A stretch of DNA of 64,000 nucleotides, from contig NC_058511.1 of NCBI RefSeq assembly GCF_020382885.2, positions 2,635,501-2,699,500 on the forward strand. Reading direction: 5' to 3'. This stretch comes from Scatophagus argus (Eukaryota > Chordata > Actinopteri > Scatophagidae). The translations under genes and the position numbers were made by a program. The stretch's first letter is position 1. Each line of letters begins with the position of its first letter. Positions 33,493 through 47,043 of the stretch are shown piece by piece. The notes beneath the pieces were generated by a model. The model was not told the origin of the DNA and ran no database searches. It saw only the letters and a list, made by a program, of their open reading frames with translations.

Positions 33493-35926
33493 GTCACACA
33501 TAGACACACATCCTTTTTTATTAATTTGGCTAAATGCCAGCTCTGCTCGCCAAGCTTTTTGAGTGTAATCAAATTAATCAGTGGTCAGAGAAATATGGAG
33601 TTATGAATCTGTTCTGGGGAAATGATGGCATAAAAAGAAAAGAGAAAGACCTTGAGTGTGTGTGTGTGTGAGTGTGTGAGTGTGAGCGTGTGTGAGTGTA
33701 TGTGTGAGTGTGTGTGTGTGTGTGGGTGGGTGGGTGTGTGTGTGTGTGTGGGTGGGTGCTGCAGGAGGTATGCCAGTTAAAATGCCACAAGAATCCGGCA
33801 GAGTTTCCAGGGAAGGAGACTGAGGCAGGGTTCTGGGGTCTGGAGACTGGGAGGAGGAGCTCCGGCAGCGACTGGGACTGTGAGCCTTTAGCAAAGAGGG
33901 ACACATGTGTTTGAGTGTGTGTGTGTGTGTGTGTGCAGGACGGCTGCACTTGTGCAGCTGTTCCAGTGCATGACGGGGTCCAAAGCTTCAGACTTCTTCC
34001 AGACTTGGGTTTGGATTCAAGCAAGTAGTTGGAAGAAAAGGGAGCCCTGATAAAAGTGTTTATCCTTGTTTTGACCTCAGTGATTCTGACTGACTTCCCC
34101 ATAAAATTACCAAGTTTTACCATCTGTTTTCTTTGTCTTATGGGACAGTAAATTTGGTATTTATGGGGGGAAATGCAATGTGAATTTATCACTTTTGTCA
34201 CGTTTAATAAACCATATAATTAATCATAAAAATAATTGCAGGTTGTAGACTTTTCCCATTCTTTGCTTGCTCGCCTTGGGATATCCCATCAGCCTGAAGA
34301 CTTGCAGATGACCCAGTCAACCTTCTCAGGCCTGCACTCAGCATCTGCCGCTATCAGACCAGTTCTGTTTGCTTTGAAAAGGGAGCCAATGGTTTTATTT
34401 CAGTTTATATTTATCTTCTTCTACAGGCTGCCTTATTAGACTGCCAGAGGTAAGGTTATACAATAACGGTCCTGTTCCTGCTGTAAGTTCAAAGTCGTGC
34501 GATGATTTTCATTCAGCTAAGGATTTGTTGTAAAAACTTGATGAGAGGGAACACAAAGCAGCCATTCAGAAAGTGATGGTGCTGGGTGGTGCTGCAGGAA
34601 GGTGGCTGGACCCGACAGAAGTGCCTTAGTCCAATGAGGGATGATGAACACAAACATACAGTACCTTTAAAACCAACACTGACAGATGATGGTTTTAGGT
34701 TTAATCTGTTAAGGCTATTTTGCTCTGATGTGAAATATCTTCTCTGTTTTAAGGTGTCAAATTCTTAATATTTGATGCTAAAGCCACACTGTAAATCACT
34801 GTTCAGCTGAAAGGGGCTTAAAATCATGATAGGAGGCCAAATGGTGAGAGTGAATGTTTGTCTGCTTCCATAACAATGTGAGGCTTAAGGCCATATTAAA
34901 CAAAAAAATGTTTTCACCACTTTTACTTTAAATTAAAGCAAAAACGAAAAATTAAATTTGCACAGATGTTAAAACCAATGTGGAGGAGTCTCCATGGTAA
35001 ATACGTAGCTTCTTTCTGAATGCAGTTAGCTTAGCATAAGGACTGGAAACAGGGGTAAACCAAAGGCCTGGTAAAGGCCCAGTAAAATCACAACAGTTCT
35101 AGATGTCACACGTCGGATGTTTGCTTTGCCATCTAAACTGGAATTTAAGACAATAACAGGACGTCGACACCATGGAATTCTTGTTCTCACAGGAAAAATA
35201 AAACATCACAGTGAGAGCGGTGGATTGGACCAAATCAGTTTGTCAATAAAACATTTGACTCACATCTCGGCCTGCAGCAACATACATGATGCATGAAACT
35301 GTAATGCTCTTCCTTCCTTAAATACACACTGCAGACTGGCTGCCTTGCACCCGAGGGAGACGGCGGAACGAGGTCTGGTGATTCTAAACTGGGCCTATTT
35401 GTCTGACTGAACAGCACAAAGTTTCCGCTGAGCACCGGACAACCTTCCCTCCTCCTTTCCTAAATGGTATTTTGGATCTGGTAGAAATTACAGTTGGAGG
35501 AACTGATGTCATGGAGCCGAAAGGCAGGTCAACAGGAATGCAAACAGGCAAGCAAACAATCTCAGCGTCAAACATGGAAATAAAAACCTCAATCACTCTG
35601 AAGCGAAAGCATAACCGCCTTAACTTCAGTTGTTCTTATAAAGTGAATTCAAATCCACTACGGACTGAGGCTGCATCTGTAACCACAACAGACACTCCTG
35701 TAGTGACTTCCTCTTTCCCTCTGAGGAGAAATTTAGCAGGCTGTATGAATGTGGCTTTCATTAAAATTGAAAAATATAATTTGTGGGTGTACTTTAAAAG
35801 AAAAAAGCAAGGGAAAAAAAGCTGTAAAACAGTACTTTGAGTTACACAGGAATGTTGTTTGTGTCCAAAAACTTTTTTAAAAACCCCTCTGTTTTGTACA
35901 AAACAGAAAAGTACAAGAAACAGGTT
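32538..35926. other. Intergenic with microsatellites and repeats
   Basis: The clec11a promoter side is at 32538-32700. Simple repeats: ten TCTTA units at 33131-33180, CA at 33463-33492, mixed GT/GTGA/GGTG at 33654-33765 and GT at 33913-33936. A common fish repeat (GTTAGCTTAGCATAAGGACT) is near 35020-35110. Open frames here are repeat-derived or featureless; I see no gene. Confidence 0.6.
33131..33180 (+). repeat. (TCTTA)n microsatellite
   Basis: Ten perfect pentamers after AATAAAGGATCA, which looks like a retroposon 3' end that seeded the repeat. Confidence 0.9.
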
Positions 35927-37731
35927 TGACTTATTTATTTACTTCCTTCAAATCTGTGATCCCAAAATGCATGAATGCAATGTACATGTATAACATAAAA
36001 TACAAGCAGATAAATATAAAATTCAGTAAAATAGTACTCTAGTCATGTAAACTGGATTTTGAGTCTATGACACAAGTGGTACAAATCACTACATGCCCGA
36101 CTATTTGCCAGAAACTCGTCTCATTTTGCTTATAAATGCACACTAGCCTTACTCAGCACTAGTTCGAGGTCACAGGTGACAGGTGGGAGGGGTGAGGTGT
36201 CAAGGAAGGGTTGGCAGGAAGCTGAACCCATACGGAACACCTGTAACAAGTTCAGCGGCGCTCCAGACATACCGACGAGGAGTTTTCCATGACACAGTTT
36301 GAGCTTTCCACTCTGTTCCTTTTTGTTTTGAATGCCAGGGAGGACAACAGTCTGGATTCCACTTTTTGAAAGCCACCATCTAAGTCAGTGAATGCGTGAA
36401 AGTTGGAAACACATTCTGTTAAATTCCTGTGAAGTGATGCAATGGTAAAACTCCATGATGTTCCAGGTATTCCGTAAGCAAAAGGAACGTCGCCTGTAAT
36501 AATTGCACTACGTGGGAAAGGACTCCAGTACTGAGCACTACTTTAGCTCCAACACCCTTAGATTTATAGGAATATATAGCGTAAATATAAATAAAAGCAC
36601 ATTAGAGAGCAAAATCTTCATAACAAAAAAGGGTCATTTGACATGGTACAATACATGTTGCTAGATTAGTGTTCAAAACCTGCATGTGAAGGCAGCAAAG
36701 TCACGCGATTACTGTGCATTCACACCACAAGCAACGTGATCAATAGGGCAGCTAATAAAATTGTTGTATGAGAAATGGAACAGTGATTGGCCAATAGATG
36801 GCTTCCACATTACTTTATTCACCTGCCAGTTAGAATGTGTTTTCATATACCTTTGCACTTCTTTTCATGGTAAAAGTGATGACAGAACTATCTTTAGGGA
36901 GCAGCTGTAGCTAAGACCAACAGTTGCCTCTTAATTAATTTTACTTAGTGTTTCCTGCTTTATTCAGTTCCACATTATCGTGGCTAGCTGGCCATGGTGA
37001 CTAAACGCTTTACCATTACGAAAGGAAGCAACAAAGCAGGTGACTGACTACATGATGTGGTAAAACCGGTAGAAGTCAGCTAGCAACACATGCCCCACTT
37101 ACTCCACTCACTTCAAGTGTCTCAGGTCCACAACATCTACACTCACTCACACCATTTGCCTTGGTTTATCACAGCTGCATCATGCCCATCAAAGTCCCAC
37201 TCCAGCTAAGAATGTTAATGCAGCTGGGAGCAGTTTGTAAACTCACACAGTTCAGGACTTTAATTACAGCAATAACCGCTTGGCTAACAATTGGATAAAT
37301 GCATCTCATGCCACAATCAAATTCCAGCAGGGCATTGATCCTTTCTTTCCTCTGTGATATTTCTTATCTGTTGCACATGAACTGTGTGTGTGATCTGACT
37401 TGTGTAACCTTTAAACCAAGCTGATTGCAGTGTGAATGCACAGTCGGAGAGTACATGCAGTCTTGTGAGGTTCCTGCTCACGCTGCACTTAGCTTAGCAA
37501 GAAATTCAACCCAGTGAGGAGAAGGGAGTTTGTGTAGTGGGGCAAAACCAAGCAGTGAGATAATGTCTTAAGAAGCTGCTGAAGGTAATTACAAGAACAT
37601 AATGTGGTCATTTGAAAGCCTGGTGTTTGTTAAATCTAGACGTGGATGTCTGTAGTCATGGCAGTGTGGTTCTTCTTTAGAGTGATGATGAGAATGATCC
37701 ATTCAGAGCGGTGACTGGTCTCAGCTGTGGT
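35927..37731 (-). other. C1orf198 homologue 3' UTR
   Basis: Long A/T-rich stretch after the stop at 37732. AATAAATAAG on the minus strand near 35927-35940 is a likely end. No other gene is seen. Confidence 0.45.
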
Positions 37732-40700
37732 TTACCAGTTGTCTAGGAAGTCGAATCCAGTCTTCAGGATACTGCTGCTTGTGTTGAACTGAGGGTGGGA
37801 GAGATTGTGTTGCACACTGTTAAAGCCTGGAGACACAGTCCAGCACATTATGACAACATATTTTGATTTTTTTTGGACTCTTGTACTTCATATGATATGA
37901 AGTACTGATATTGGACTAATTAGGTTTTACTTATTTTAATGTATTTATCTAATGGAGTTCTTACAGTGGATTTACTGTATCAGTATTGTCTGAATTTCTG
38001 CCTTGAATAGTGTCCATTAAGTCAACATAAACAAGAAAATGGACCAAAATTAAGCAACAATGCATGTTGTTTTTCCTTCATGTGGACCAAGTGAGTCGAA
38101 CTACAGAGCTGAAAGTGGCTTTTTAAAGCTCAGAACGATTGTTACTGTGGGCCCATACATACTGAGCAAAACAAGTTGATCTCAAAGCATGTCGCATGTA
38201 TGGCCACATCCTGTCACAGCAGGTGTCCAACCTTTATTTTCTCTGTAGTCATACGGAATGCGATTTAACCAAAGCAAACGTTGTACTTAGAAAATGTGCT
38301 CATGCCACAACTGATTTCTCACCTGGGCAAAAGTGGGGCTAGTGGATGAACCTTCCTCCCCTTTGTCTTTCTCCACACTGGTGGAGCTGCTGGAGGGCTT
38401 GGAGATAATGCTGGAGGAGAACATTTCATCCATGGTGTTGCTGACTGATGGCAGGGTGCTCTGAGATCGCTCCCAGCCTGCAACTGTCGAGGACACACTG
38501 ACTGGGGGGGCTGGGTTTGACGAGATGGAGATGGACGCTGGTGTTGCACTAACAGCGGTGGGGACGGGGGGGTGGGGAGCAGGAGGTTTGGGTGCTCGCT
38601 GCTTCGTGGACTTGGTAGGAGCTGGAGGGTGGGGGTCTGCGGTCTCAGGCTCCTTGGAGGGGACAGAGGTCTCCTGTAGAAAAATGATCACATTTACTGT
38701 TGGCATTTTCACCATAACTGTGAATTAAGATCGGATTTTTACAACATATTTTAAAGGTAACTTAGTACAGTAAATATTACAAGAGGTGTTTCCTTTGGGT
38801 TCCTTGTATCAGCCCAGCAACTGCATAGAGTTGAAGCTGTACAATGGAAAATTATAGCAACGACAAATGTGCAGGAAAGCAGAAAAGGAGAACAACAAAA
38901 TACAGAAAAACAGTTTAGCCATCAATGTTTTCTCATTGCAAGTTGGCTGCATTCACCGCCTGCTTCTCTGACAGGCTTCACAAATCTCAGCTTCTGGCGA
39001 GACTCTATTTAGGGATGCACAGCTCCATAAGCCAAGTGACAAGTGTTGGGGTGGGAACTTGCTTTCAAGCTGTTGTTTGTTAGAAACTGCACAGATCAGA
39101 AATGTGATGCTTGTGCCAAAATAAACGTACAAAAACATCTGGCAGCCATTTTGAACTGATAACGCGACGAGACGGTGAGAAACGCTGATAGATTTCAGAG
39201 CTTACTTGTCGGAGGTAGGAGGGGAGGGATTTCTCTCCTTTCTCGAGGGATTTGATCTGGCTGGGGGTCAGAGATTGGAAGTCAGCTTGCTCTCCCTCCA
39301 GCCTGGACCTCTCTGCGCTGATCTTCCAGAAAGATGACTCTTCCTCAGGCCGCCGTCCCTCGCTGACAGACACCTTCACAATCACACAACAATAAGTTTC
39401 ATTTAATCTCAAGCTTAGTCTCCATCCCAAAGGCTTGAAGGCTGCTTTGACACATTTCACATTTCAGACCAAAGCTTAATTACTTAGGCATGACTGACAT
39501 TCATTCTTATGTTTGGACACAAAGGTTTAACCTCACTTGTCTCCAACCAAGATACACAAACTACAACAACCACAGTGCACTCCGAACATACCTTGGTTCC
39601 TGGTGCACTCTTGCCAGTCTGACTTGAATGAGGGACCTTTACAGCCTTTGCGTCTGCCTGCGAGCTGGAGATCCCCTGGTCTGCAGAGCCTGATGTCAAA
39701 CTGAATTCCAACTGGCTCTGAAAGACGGGAGCAAAGTTTACAGTGATGTCTCACCATGATGTGAGTACGTCAGAGGTAAACATCGGGTCTTAATATCATG
39801 TGACTGTGTTTAAAGACAAGATAAAAATAAGCTCATCAGCTAACTTATATCTAAAATTTATAGGTCTTAAAATGATAAGCGAATGGCCAGTTGTAAGCTA
39901 TCATTTAAGTTAATAGCCAAATAAACACTGATACTAAAATTCAGTGTATTTGCTCATTTTGTGATTATTGCAGCTGAAAGTGGATTTGAAGGTCTGTATA
40001 AATAATATAAATATAAATAAAATAGGCCATCTGAAGATGTCACAGTGGGCTCTGGGACACGATGACAGACATTTCTCACTTGTTTTTGGACTCTTTAAAG
40101 ACAAATCAATAACTGCAATACCATAACATTGTGCCAAATTTCCTTCCAGAGTGACTTGAGTCAATATGAATGGTTTTACCTTTGTTTCCCATGAAAAGGG
40201 GGCAGAGTGCTCGTCCTGCCAGGTGATATCCTAAGCGGGAACACACAGTGTAGTTACAATTTCAACAAACACACTCTCCTTCAAAGACAGCTCGTAACGT
40301 TGCTATATATAATACAACGCATACATTATTTAAGGTTTCTGCTTTTTACAGCATAACGAGAGAAGCCAACCTCATGTGTTCACGGAGACTTTGTTTTCAA
40401 TAAATTATTAAGGCTACTTAGCTCATCTGTTCCTGACGGTTGGATGCTAGCTTACGTATCAGGCAGACGGTGACGTTTACCAACATATTTCAACGGCTAC
40501 GTGGCTAGTTAGCAACAATAGCAGCTGGAGCTTTTCTGGCCTCCAGAAACACTCACAAAGCCATCCAACATCAATTAAAATGTGGTTTAGGTACCTCTTC
40601 CCCGAAGTGAACTATTTTCTGACCCGTCTGAATGAGCAGTTTAGGATAACAGACCACTTCTTCACGGTCGACTCTGTGCATAGCGTATCGGGCTCGGATG

Positions 40701-40900
40701 TGGGGATCCATCATCCCGTTGTCGATAGCGTTGTCTTGCTCTTCCGGCGTCATTTTCTCCCATGACGAGCCGTGCTTGGCTTTGATTTTCTCCCGCTCCT
40801 GCATTATCTTCTTAGCCATGGAGTTGATGGAGGAGAAGTAATCGAACTTCTTCTGCTCCATCCTGTGGGCGTCGAGCCCCGCCATAGTTGCGGCGGCCAT
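37732..40900 (-). CDS. c1orf198: C1orf198 homologue (unknown function)
   Basis: Exons: 40595-40900 (ATG at 40898-40900), 40180-40230, 39592-39717, 39206-39373, 38323-38673 and 37732-37788; 1059 bases, 352 residues, close to the human protein (about 327). Diagnostic blocks: [30 protein letters not shown] then [46 protein letters not shown], and the C-terminus [12 protein letters not shown]. The middle exon is Pro/Ser-rich and likely disordered. No catalytic domain is known for this family. The ATG sits close to a CpG-rich start. Confidence 0.93.
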
Positions 40901-41693
40901 CTTTAGCTGCTACCAGCTGTTGTTGTCATTGTCAGGAAGAGGAAACTGTGTGGGCGGTGGGCGGGGCGTCACTCCCGCTCCGTGTGAGTTAATGCCGCCA
41001 TCTTGTGGTGTCCCTCAGCGGTTCAGTCGGGCGAGATTGTGGCTACTGCACCACAAGATTTTAGCACAGGGAGGTAGTACATGTTTTAATTCGATAGAGC
41101 AACATTCATGTTGTGTTAGTTCTGTTTGCGGAAAATATCTGCCTCTGTAGTTATGATTCAATGTTCATCAGAAACATTTATGCTTCTTCTTTGAAAAGAG
41201 TTGCCCACTGCGGCCGGAAAAGTTGTGGATAAACAATGTGAAACTCCCTGGCTGAGAAGGCTGGCAAAGTAAGCACAGAGTTGCCTATCAGCTGACATGG
41301 AAAAATCTAACATTCATTTGTAGTCAACTGACTCCTTTTAGTGTGTCATTAACTTATGAAAAAATATCTGGCCTTCATCTTTCTTTCGTCATCAGTTTTA
41401 GCTTAAAACATCCTGCTGCTGAACACAGGGATGATGGAGGTGGTGAGATTAAACCATAACGTAAATTTCCAACATGTAACATTGGTCCTCTGATGTTACA
41501 TGTTTTAAAAGAAATTGTTGTTGATCCATGTTTTTCTGCATCTAAATTAGAGATTTACAGCAGGCTATATGTAATTATAGTGATACCCAGAAGCAGAAAT
41601 CACAAATTATGCATGAGTCTAATGATAATAGAAAGAACAGAGATGCAGTTTAATGTTTTCAAACCCATTTTAATAAATAAATGTGCCTCATGA
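40901..41693. other. Intergenic between C1orf198 and connexin 1
   Basis: Promoter side of the C1orf198 homologue (GC-rich to about 41060), then A/T-rich sequence. No gene is seen; the frame at 40920-41150 is featureless. Confidence 0.5.
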
Positions 41694-42308
41694 TTTATTT
41701 TTAACAACCAATTACAAACACAAGGTAGACCAACATCCAGTCATAGATACAAAATAGGAAAAAACAAATTATTTATAATTTAAATATCTACGGTTAGATA
41801 ATCCATGCCCCCAAAATTTAGCAATATTGGAGAAGCTTAAAAATAAAAATCACATTTATGAGGCAAAGTAGCGTAAACAGCCCTTACACATTGCTTTAGA
41901 GCAAAAAAGAGCTTTCAAAATGGCTTTCAGCCAACGCGACAGAGTCCCCGAGGCATCTGCAGCCAAGTCCAGCTGCAGAGTCAGGTCCCTCTGACGTTCA
42001 GCCCATGCAGTCACAGACCATGTCAGAATGACTGCAAAAACCAGCAATCACAATTACCAGTGTGACTGTGCTCAATACGACAAGACAACAAGACAGAAAG
42101 AAACAACCCCCCCACAAAACTCAGCTACTTTTGTCCTGCTCTTTGTAAAAGTTTTTGAACTTCATTTTCAGGATTTTTTTAAGCATCGCATAAATAAATA
42201 ACTCTTAGTGTGAAACATGTGGGCCATGATATTCTGGAGATTTAGCCCCATTTGTCACATCTGCCAACCTGTGTTCTCGGTTACTAAACTGGATCTAAAT
42301 GTCATTCT

Positions 42309-43472
42309 TCAGGCTGTGCTCTGACCGGCATCAGGGAGGCCGAAATTCTCATTTTTCATTGAACTGTCACCATTTACATGTGGGTGAATGGCAAAAGCAG
42401 TGGACGGCACTGTTTTTGAGCGCCGTTTGCGTGAGCGATAACACAGCAGGTAGAAGATCTCGGCCACGTTGAGAAGAAGAGAGACGCAGGACACCACAAG
42501 CATGAAGATGATGAAGATGGTCTTCTCCGTGGGTCGAGACATGTAGCACTCTACAGTGAAGGGACAAGGGGCTCGGGAGCAGACCACCTGCGGGTTCATG
42601 ACGAACCCATAGAGGTAATACTGACCCACAATGAACGCTACCTCCAGAACGATTCTGGAAATGATGGAGGTCATGTAGGTTCCCAGCAGGTTGCCTTTAA
42701 TCTCAATGTGGCCTTTCTCGTCAGTGTACTTGGGAACTTTGACGATTTCACTTTTGGAGTGGGACTGCATGTATTGTCTCATCTTATTTTCTTTGTGGAT
42801 AACATGGAAGACGTGACCGAGGTAGATGAGAGTCGGTGTCGAGACGAAGATGATCTGGAGGACCCAGAAGCGAATGTGTGAGATTGGGAAGGCGTGGTCA
42901 TAGCAGACGTTCTTGCAACCAGGCTGTTTGGTGTTACAGACCATATTGGACTGTTCATCTCCCCACACCTGTAATGTTCAGAGGAGGAATTAATATCATT
43001 GCATAGGTACAGAAAATGGACTGAGTGCTAATGCTGATAATGTAAATCCATTATGTCTGTAAGTGTGACTCTTTAAAGGATAAGCAGTCATAACAGAACA
43101 TGAAGAATGAACAATTTTAAACAAGATAAATAAGTTATACATGTTTCAGTATAACTTGAAAATCTTAATACAATCAGAAAATCTCATAATTTGTTGTCAA
43201 GCAGAATCCTGTTCTCACAGCTGTGTGGAGCTCCACTGTGGCCACTAGGGGGCGTTATTTCACATGAAAGCTTTCAACATGTCAGAGTCAAAAGTCAGGT
43301 AAAAAGCTACAAAAACCTAAAGTATGAAGAAACAGCAGGAGACCTTATCTGCTCCAGCCCCGAGGATCATGATCCTGAAGATGAAAAGCACACTGAGCCA
43401 GACCTTCCCGATGACGGAGGAGTGGGACTGGACCTTATCCAGCAGAGAGGACAGAAAACCCCACTCGCCCAT
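42309..43472 (-). CDS. Connexin 1 (Cx32.2/32.3-like gap junction protein)
   Basis: Coding exons 43344-43472 and 42309-42968, 262 residues. Four membrane segments. Extracellular loops carry [12 protein letters not shown] (C-x6-C-x3-C) and [12 protein letters not shown] (C-x4-C-x5-C). The start is MGEWGFL at 43470-43472: an upstream in-frame ATG at 43497-43499 is removed because a splice acceptor (CATCAG before 43482) lies between them. A non-coding first exon begins at 44397. The intron falls after residue 43. Forms hexameric hemichannels in the plasma membrane. A poly(A) signal on the minus strand is at 41694-41699. It resembles connexin 2 throughout; exact orthology is unsure. Confidence 0.9.
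43241..43255 (+). promoter_or_regulatory. CTCF-like motif in connexin 1 intron
   Basis: GCCACTAGGGGGCGT matches the CTCF core very well and sits in the intron after codon 43. Similar to 49619-49633 in connexin 3. Confidence 0.45.
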
Positions 43473-43687
43473 GGTGTCAGATCTGATGAGGAAAACCAAA
43501 AGGAATTAATAATCTAGACATTCATTTGTTAATTGTGAAACCTCCCATTTATCATTACACAAGTGAGTTATAATATTTCAGGCATCTACAAGCTGAAGAC
43601 TCTGGTCAGAAGTATGTTTCCTCCAGTATTGTACATAAGTGCAGTTTTGTAGCATGTAGTAGGTGCTGTAGTTGACACGATGACTTA

Positions 43688-43735
43688 TTATTCAGAATCA
43701 GAAATACTTTATTGATCCCTGGGGGAAATTGGGCA
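43688..43735 (-). repeat. LINE/SINE-type 3' tail
   Basis: AATACTTTATTGATCCCTGG is a common fish retroposon tail. The related GGGATCAATAAATAAAG is at 15337-15353 and 23931-23947. Confidence 0.45.
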
Positions 43736-44396
43736 GCAAAGATGTTTGAACCTCATCAGCAATGGCAGAAAGTCTGTGTTGGAGACAATCACATGCAGTA
43801 AAATCCTAATCTAATGTGTGGAGTGTTCAGAACATAAAGAGCGTTCAGGAGCAGAAAAATCCGTTACATAAGGAACACTTAACTGAAGCTGTCTTACTGC
43901 ACGTCATTGGATGTATTGATAGGAGAGGAATTTACATTCCACAGATGTGTCTGTGAGCCATAACTGCTTTATGCATAAATATAAATTTTCCACGAGAAGA
44001 AAATGTAGTGCGTTTACAGTCAATACTAACTTAATTTAGAAAAGCTTAAAATAAAATCTGATGCATGTAGGCATTGCTAAGAGTCCTGAATGTGTAGAAA
44101 TATACAGATAATACAGATTTTTATCCTTGGATGGATGATGAACAGCACATCGGTCTGAATGGTCAGACGGTCTGTACTTTTTTTTTAGCTGACACAAACT
44201 AATACTAACGTGTGCACAGTCAGGGTAAGAATGTACTCATCCTACATCCATCTTTTATATTTACCTTTATGAATACCTGGTTGAGTTTGCTTTTTTTCTT
44301 ATTCCAAAGTTAAATTTAACTTTGAACGACAAGGTCTTTTTTTTCTTTATTTTTTTTCCCCAGTGTTTTTAAAAATGTAAAAGGTGTAATCCTTAC

Positions 44397-44480
44397 CTTT
44401 GAATTTGAAGGGCCTCCGCTCAGCGAAACACTCCAGTCACTAACGGTGCAGCTTGAATAACAGAGAGAGCGAGAGAGCTG
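44397..44480 (-). other. Connexin 1 non-coding first exon
   Basis: CTTCAAATTCAAAG then GTAAGG on the gene strand is a good donor before the coding exons. The 5' limit is not known. Confidence 0.45.
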
Positions 44481-45988
44481 GGCACCAATTCAAACCCGTC
44501 TGCAATGCCTTGAACTTTAGATCAAGTGAAATTGTGCAACAGTGTGAGCTGTCACGTTGTCATGACTTCTGGAAATGATAAAATCCCAAGTGGACAATTT
44601 TGGGCTGAGCACTGGCCAGACAGTACAAACTTGTAAATGATTGTCAGGGCTATAAATCAAATTCTTCTGATTGAGTGTGTTTTTTTTTCCTACAGCTGAT
44701 TTCTGTGATTATTATCACTGTGTGGCTTTTGTACTGATGTTATTTTAGATTAAAATTATATATGGCAACACAAATAAATGAATGAAATCCCCTCGATCTG
44801 CTTCTCTTTAACTTTATGTATTCTCTAGGGTTCATCAGGTATGTCTCTACAAAGTGAGAGGAGGCACAATAACATGAACACCTGTACAGACTAATGCAAT
44901 CAGGTGCAATAACCCTGAATGGACCCTACGTGAGGACTGAACAGTCGTGTTCATGTTTTGTTGAGACTGTGTCAACAGAAAGTTTTTTTCTTTTGTTCAT
45001 GCTGTGTGATTTGAACAAATGGAGCAAATCTAATATTCTAAGCTTCACAAAGATGCTTTTGTTGTAGGGATTTTGCATTGAATTGAAATATGTTAAGCGG
45101 GTCCTCGTGATTTTTTTTGTGTAGCCCCTGTGGTTTTTATGGATATATTTGATCCCCTCAGTAAGTCACACTTTGTTTTTTGGTCTTTATGTTGTTCATT
45201 TCATACACACTTTTTAAAACTCATTCAAACCCTTCTTTAATCAGTGGTGGTAGCTAATATCTGTCACCGCTCCCTACTATGAAGATATAACACGCATACA
45301 CTATAGAGTTTCAGTGATTAATCGGTGAGTCCCTCATCGGACACATGCGTCTTCATTGTCCAAAACCTTTTAGTGACGATAAACTGAATGTCTTTGCATT
45401 GTGGACTGCTGGTTGGATTTGAAAATGTCACCTCATTAATAAAGTCACGAAAGTATTTTTTTTTAAATCCAACTTTAATCATTCATTCAAAACAACACAC
45501 CATACAAAAACATCTCTACTATGTAATAGTAGAAACAACAGTAGTCTTCGCCACAATCATCATCAGCATCATCTTCACAAAATTATTTCAAGTCCAAGAT
45601 AACATGGCAATAAGTTAATGGACACATTCAATAACCGGGCAAATTCAAAATTCAGGGGCGTAGCACAAGACTCTGGACACTGTTCATGCATGTTCTCAGT
45701 CCCCTTTCCCCCCCTTGTCCTACGCCCCTGCTCATAGATTAACAAGTGAGCATCGAAGAACATAAATACATTATCAATATTGCACACTTTTCATTATTAG
45801 ATTTCCCATGAAAGAATACAAAATAAATGTAAAACTCCAGAGATGTGGCACTATGATATATTTTCTCACGATACAACGATACAGCTTTTTCTTGATGTTC
45901 TGTCATGGTTTTTACACCACATTGTATGAACTCTTCATTACAGTCTCTCAGACGTATCTGAAAGAGGAACTGTGGGAGGAGGAATGCT
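44481..45988. other. Intergenic between connexins 1 and 2
   Basis: A/T-rich. It holds the connexin 1 promoter side, the connexin 2 3' UTR and a small TIR element (45653-45730). No gene is seen. Confidence 0.5.
45653..45730. mobile_element. Tiny hAT-like inverted-repeat element
   Basis: CAGGGGCGTAG at 45653-45663 and its exact complement CTACGCCCCTG at 45720-45730; 78 bp in all. No matching 8 bp flanks, so old or trimmed. Confidence 0.55.
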
Positions 45989-46849
45989 TTAATGACCACT
46001 CAGCAGTCGTTTCTCCTCTTTGGCTCCATCCAGACTTCCACCGATGCTCCGGCTGTTGTCCAGCTCCATGTTCATCTTGTTCTGCTTGAGTGCGTCCTCC
46101 ACAGTCGGCCAACTGGGAACCAGCAGAGTGGCAGGGTTTTCCGCTGAATTGATCTTGTGAGGGCGAGGCCTGGACCCACATTTGACTCTGGTACAAAGCA
46201 GGTAGAAGACCTCGATGACGTTGAGAAACAGGGAGACGCAGGCCACCACCAGCATAAAGATGATGAAGATGGTCTTCTCTGTGGGCCGGGACATGTAGCA
46301 CTCCACAGTGAAGGGACAGGGCTTCTTAGAGCAGGGGAACATGGGGACCATGATGAAGCCGTACAGGTAGTACTGGCCCAAGATGAAGGCACCCTCAATG
46401 ACGATCTTGAACACCAGCTGGGTCAGGTAGCTCCCCAGCAGGTTCCCCTTGATCTTCACCTTTCCCTTATCATCCGTGTATTTGGGCATTTTGAGCAGCT
46501 GGTTCCCCCCGGGGCTCGAGAGCTGCTCCCTCAGCTTGTTCTCCTTGTGGATGACGTGCATGGCGTGGCCCAGATAGACGAGCGTTGGCGTGGAGACAAA
46601 GATGATCTGGAGGACCCAGAAGCGGATGTGCGAAATGGGGAAGGTCCAGTCGTAGCAGACGTTCTCACAACCAGGTTGTTGAGTGTTACAGACGAAACCT
46701 GACTGCTCATCACCCCAGACGCTCTCAGCACCCGCACCCAAAACCATGATCCTGAACAGGAACAAGACGCTCATCCAGATCTTCCCAATGACCGTGGAGT
46801 GGGACTGGACCTTGTCCAGCAATGATGACAGGAATCCCCAGTCGCCCAT
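45989..46849 (-). CDS. cx32.2: Connexin 2, gap junction Cx32.2-like
   Basis: A single coding exon, 286 residues from [20 protein letters not shown]. Loops [12 protein letters not shown] and [12 protein letters not shown]. It closely matches the teleost ovarian connexin Cx32.2 described from Atlantic croaker. A non-coding exon with a good donor begins at 47393, and an acceptor (TATCACAG) lies just upstream of the ATG. Unlike connexins 1 and 3, there is no intron after codon 43. The variable C-terminal tail ends in [11 protein letters not shown] role in ovarian gap junctions is known for the croaker protein and inferred here. Confidence 0.92.
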   Translation of the reverse strand: MGDWGFLSSLLDKVQSHSTVIGKIWMSVLFLFRIMVLGAGAESVWGDEQSGFVCNTQQPGCENVCYDWTFPISHIRFWVLQIIFVSTPTLVYLGHAMHVIHKENKLREQLSSPGGNQLLKMPKYTDDKGKVKIKGNLLGSYLTQLVFKIVIEGAFILGQYYLYGFIMVPMFPCSKKPCPFTVECYMSRPTEKTIFIIFMLVVACVSLFLNVIEVFYLLCTRVKCGSRPRPHKINSAENPATLLVPSWPTVEDALKQNKMNMELDNSRSIGGSLDGAKEEKRLLSGH

Positions 46850-47009
46850 CTTTGTAGGTGATGTATTCCGTTAGTGATCTGTGATACAAAGATGATAGGA
46901 GATACTATGAAAAAACTAACTTCTGACCTTGCTTTTAGAGACTGTACACCACACCTGAAATATTAACTGAAACACTAACCGCAACTTCAACAATCAATAT
47001 GCTGCCGTC

Positions 47010-47043
<34 letters not shown>

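Noticed and set aside
33578-34201. 207-codon frame rich in His-Thr
   Set aside because: It is driven by GT/GTGA simple repeats, with no homology or splice support.
43473-43499. Upstream ATG extending connexin 1
   Set aside because: A splice acceptor lies between it and MGEWGFL, and connexins start at MG(D/E)W.
46157-46702. 181-codon plus-strand frame
   Set aside because: It is antisense to the connexin 2 coding exon.
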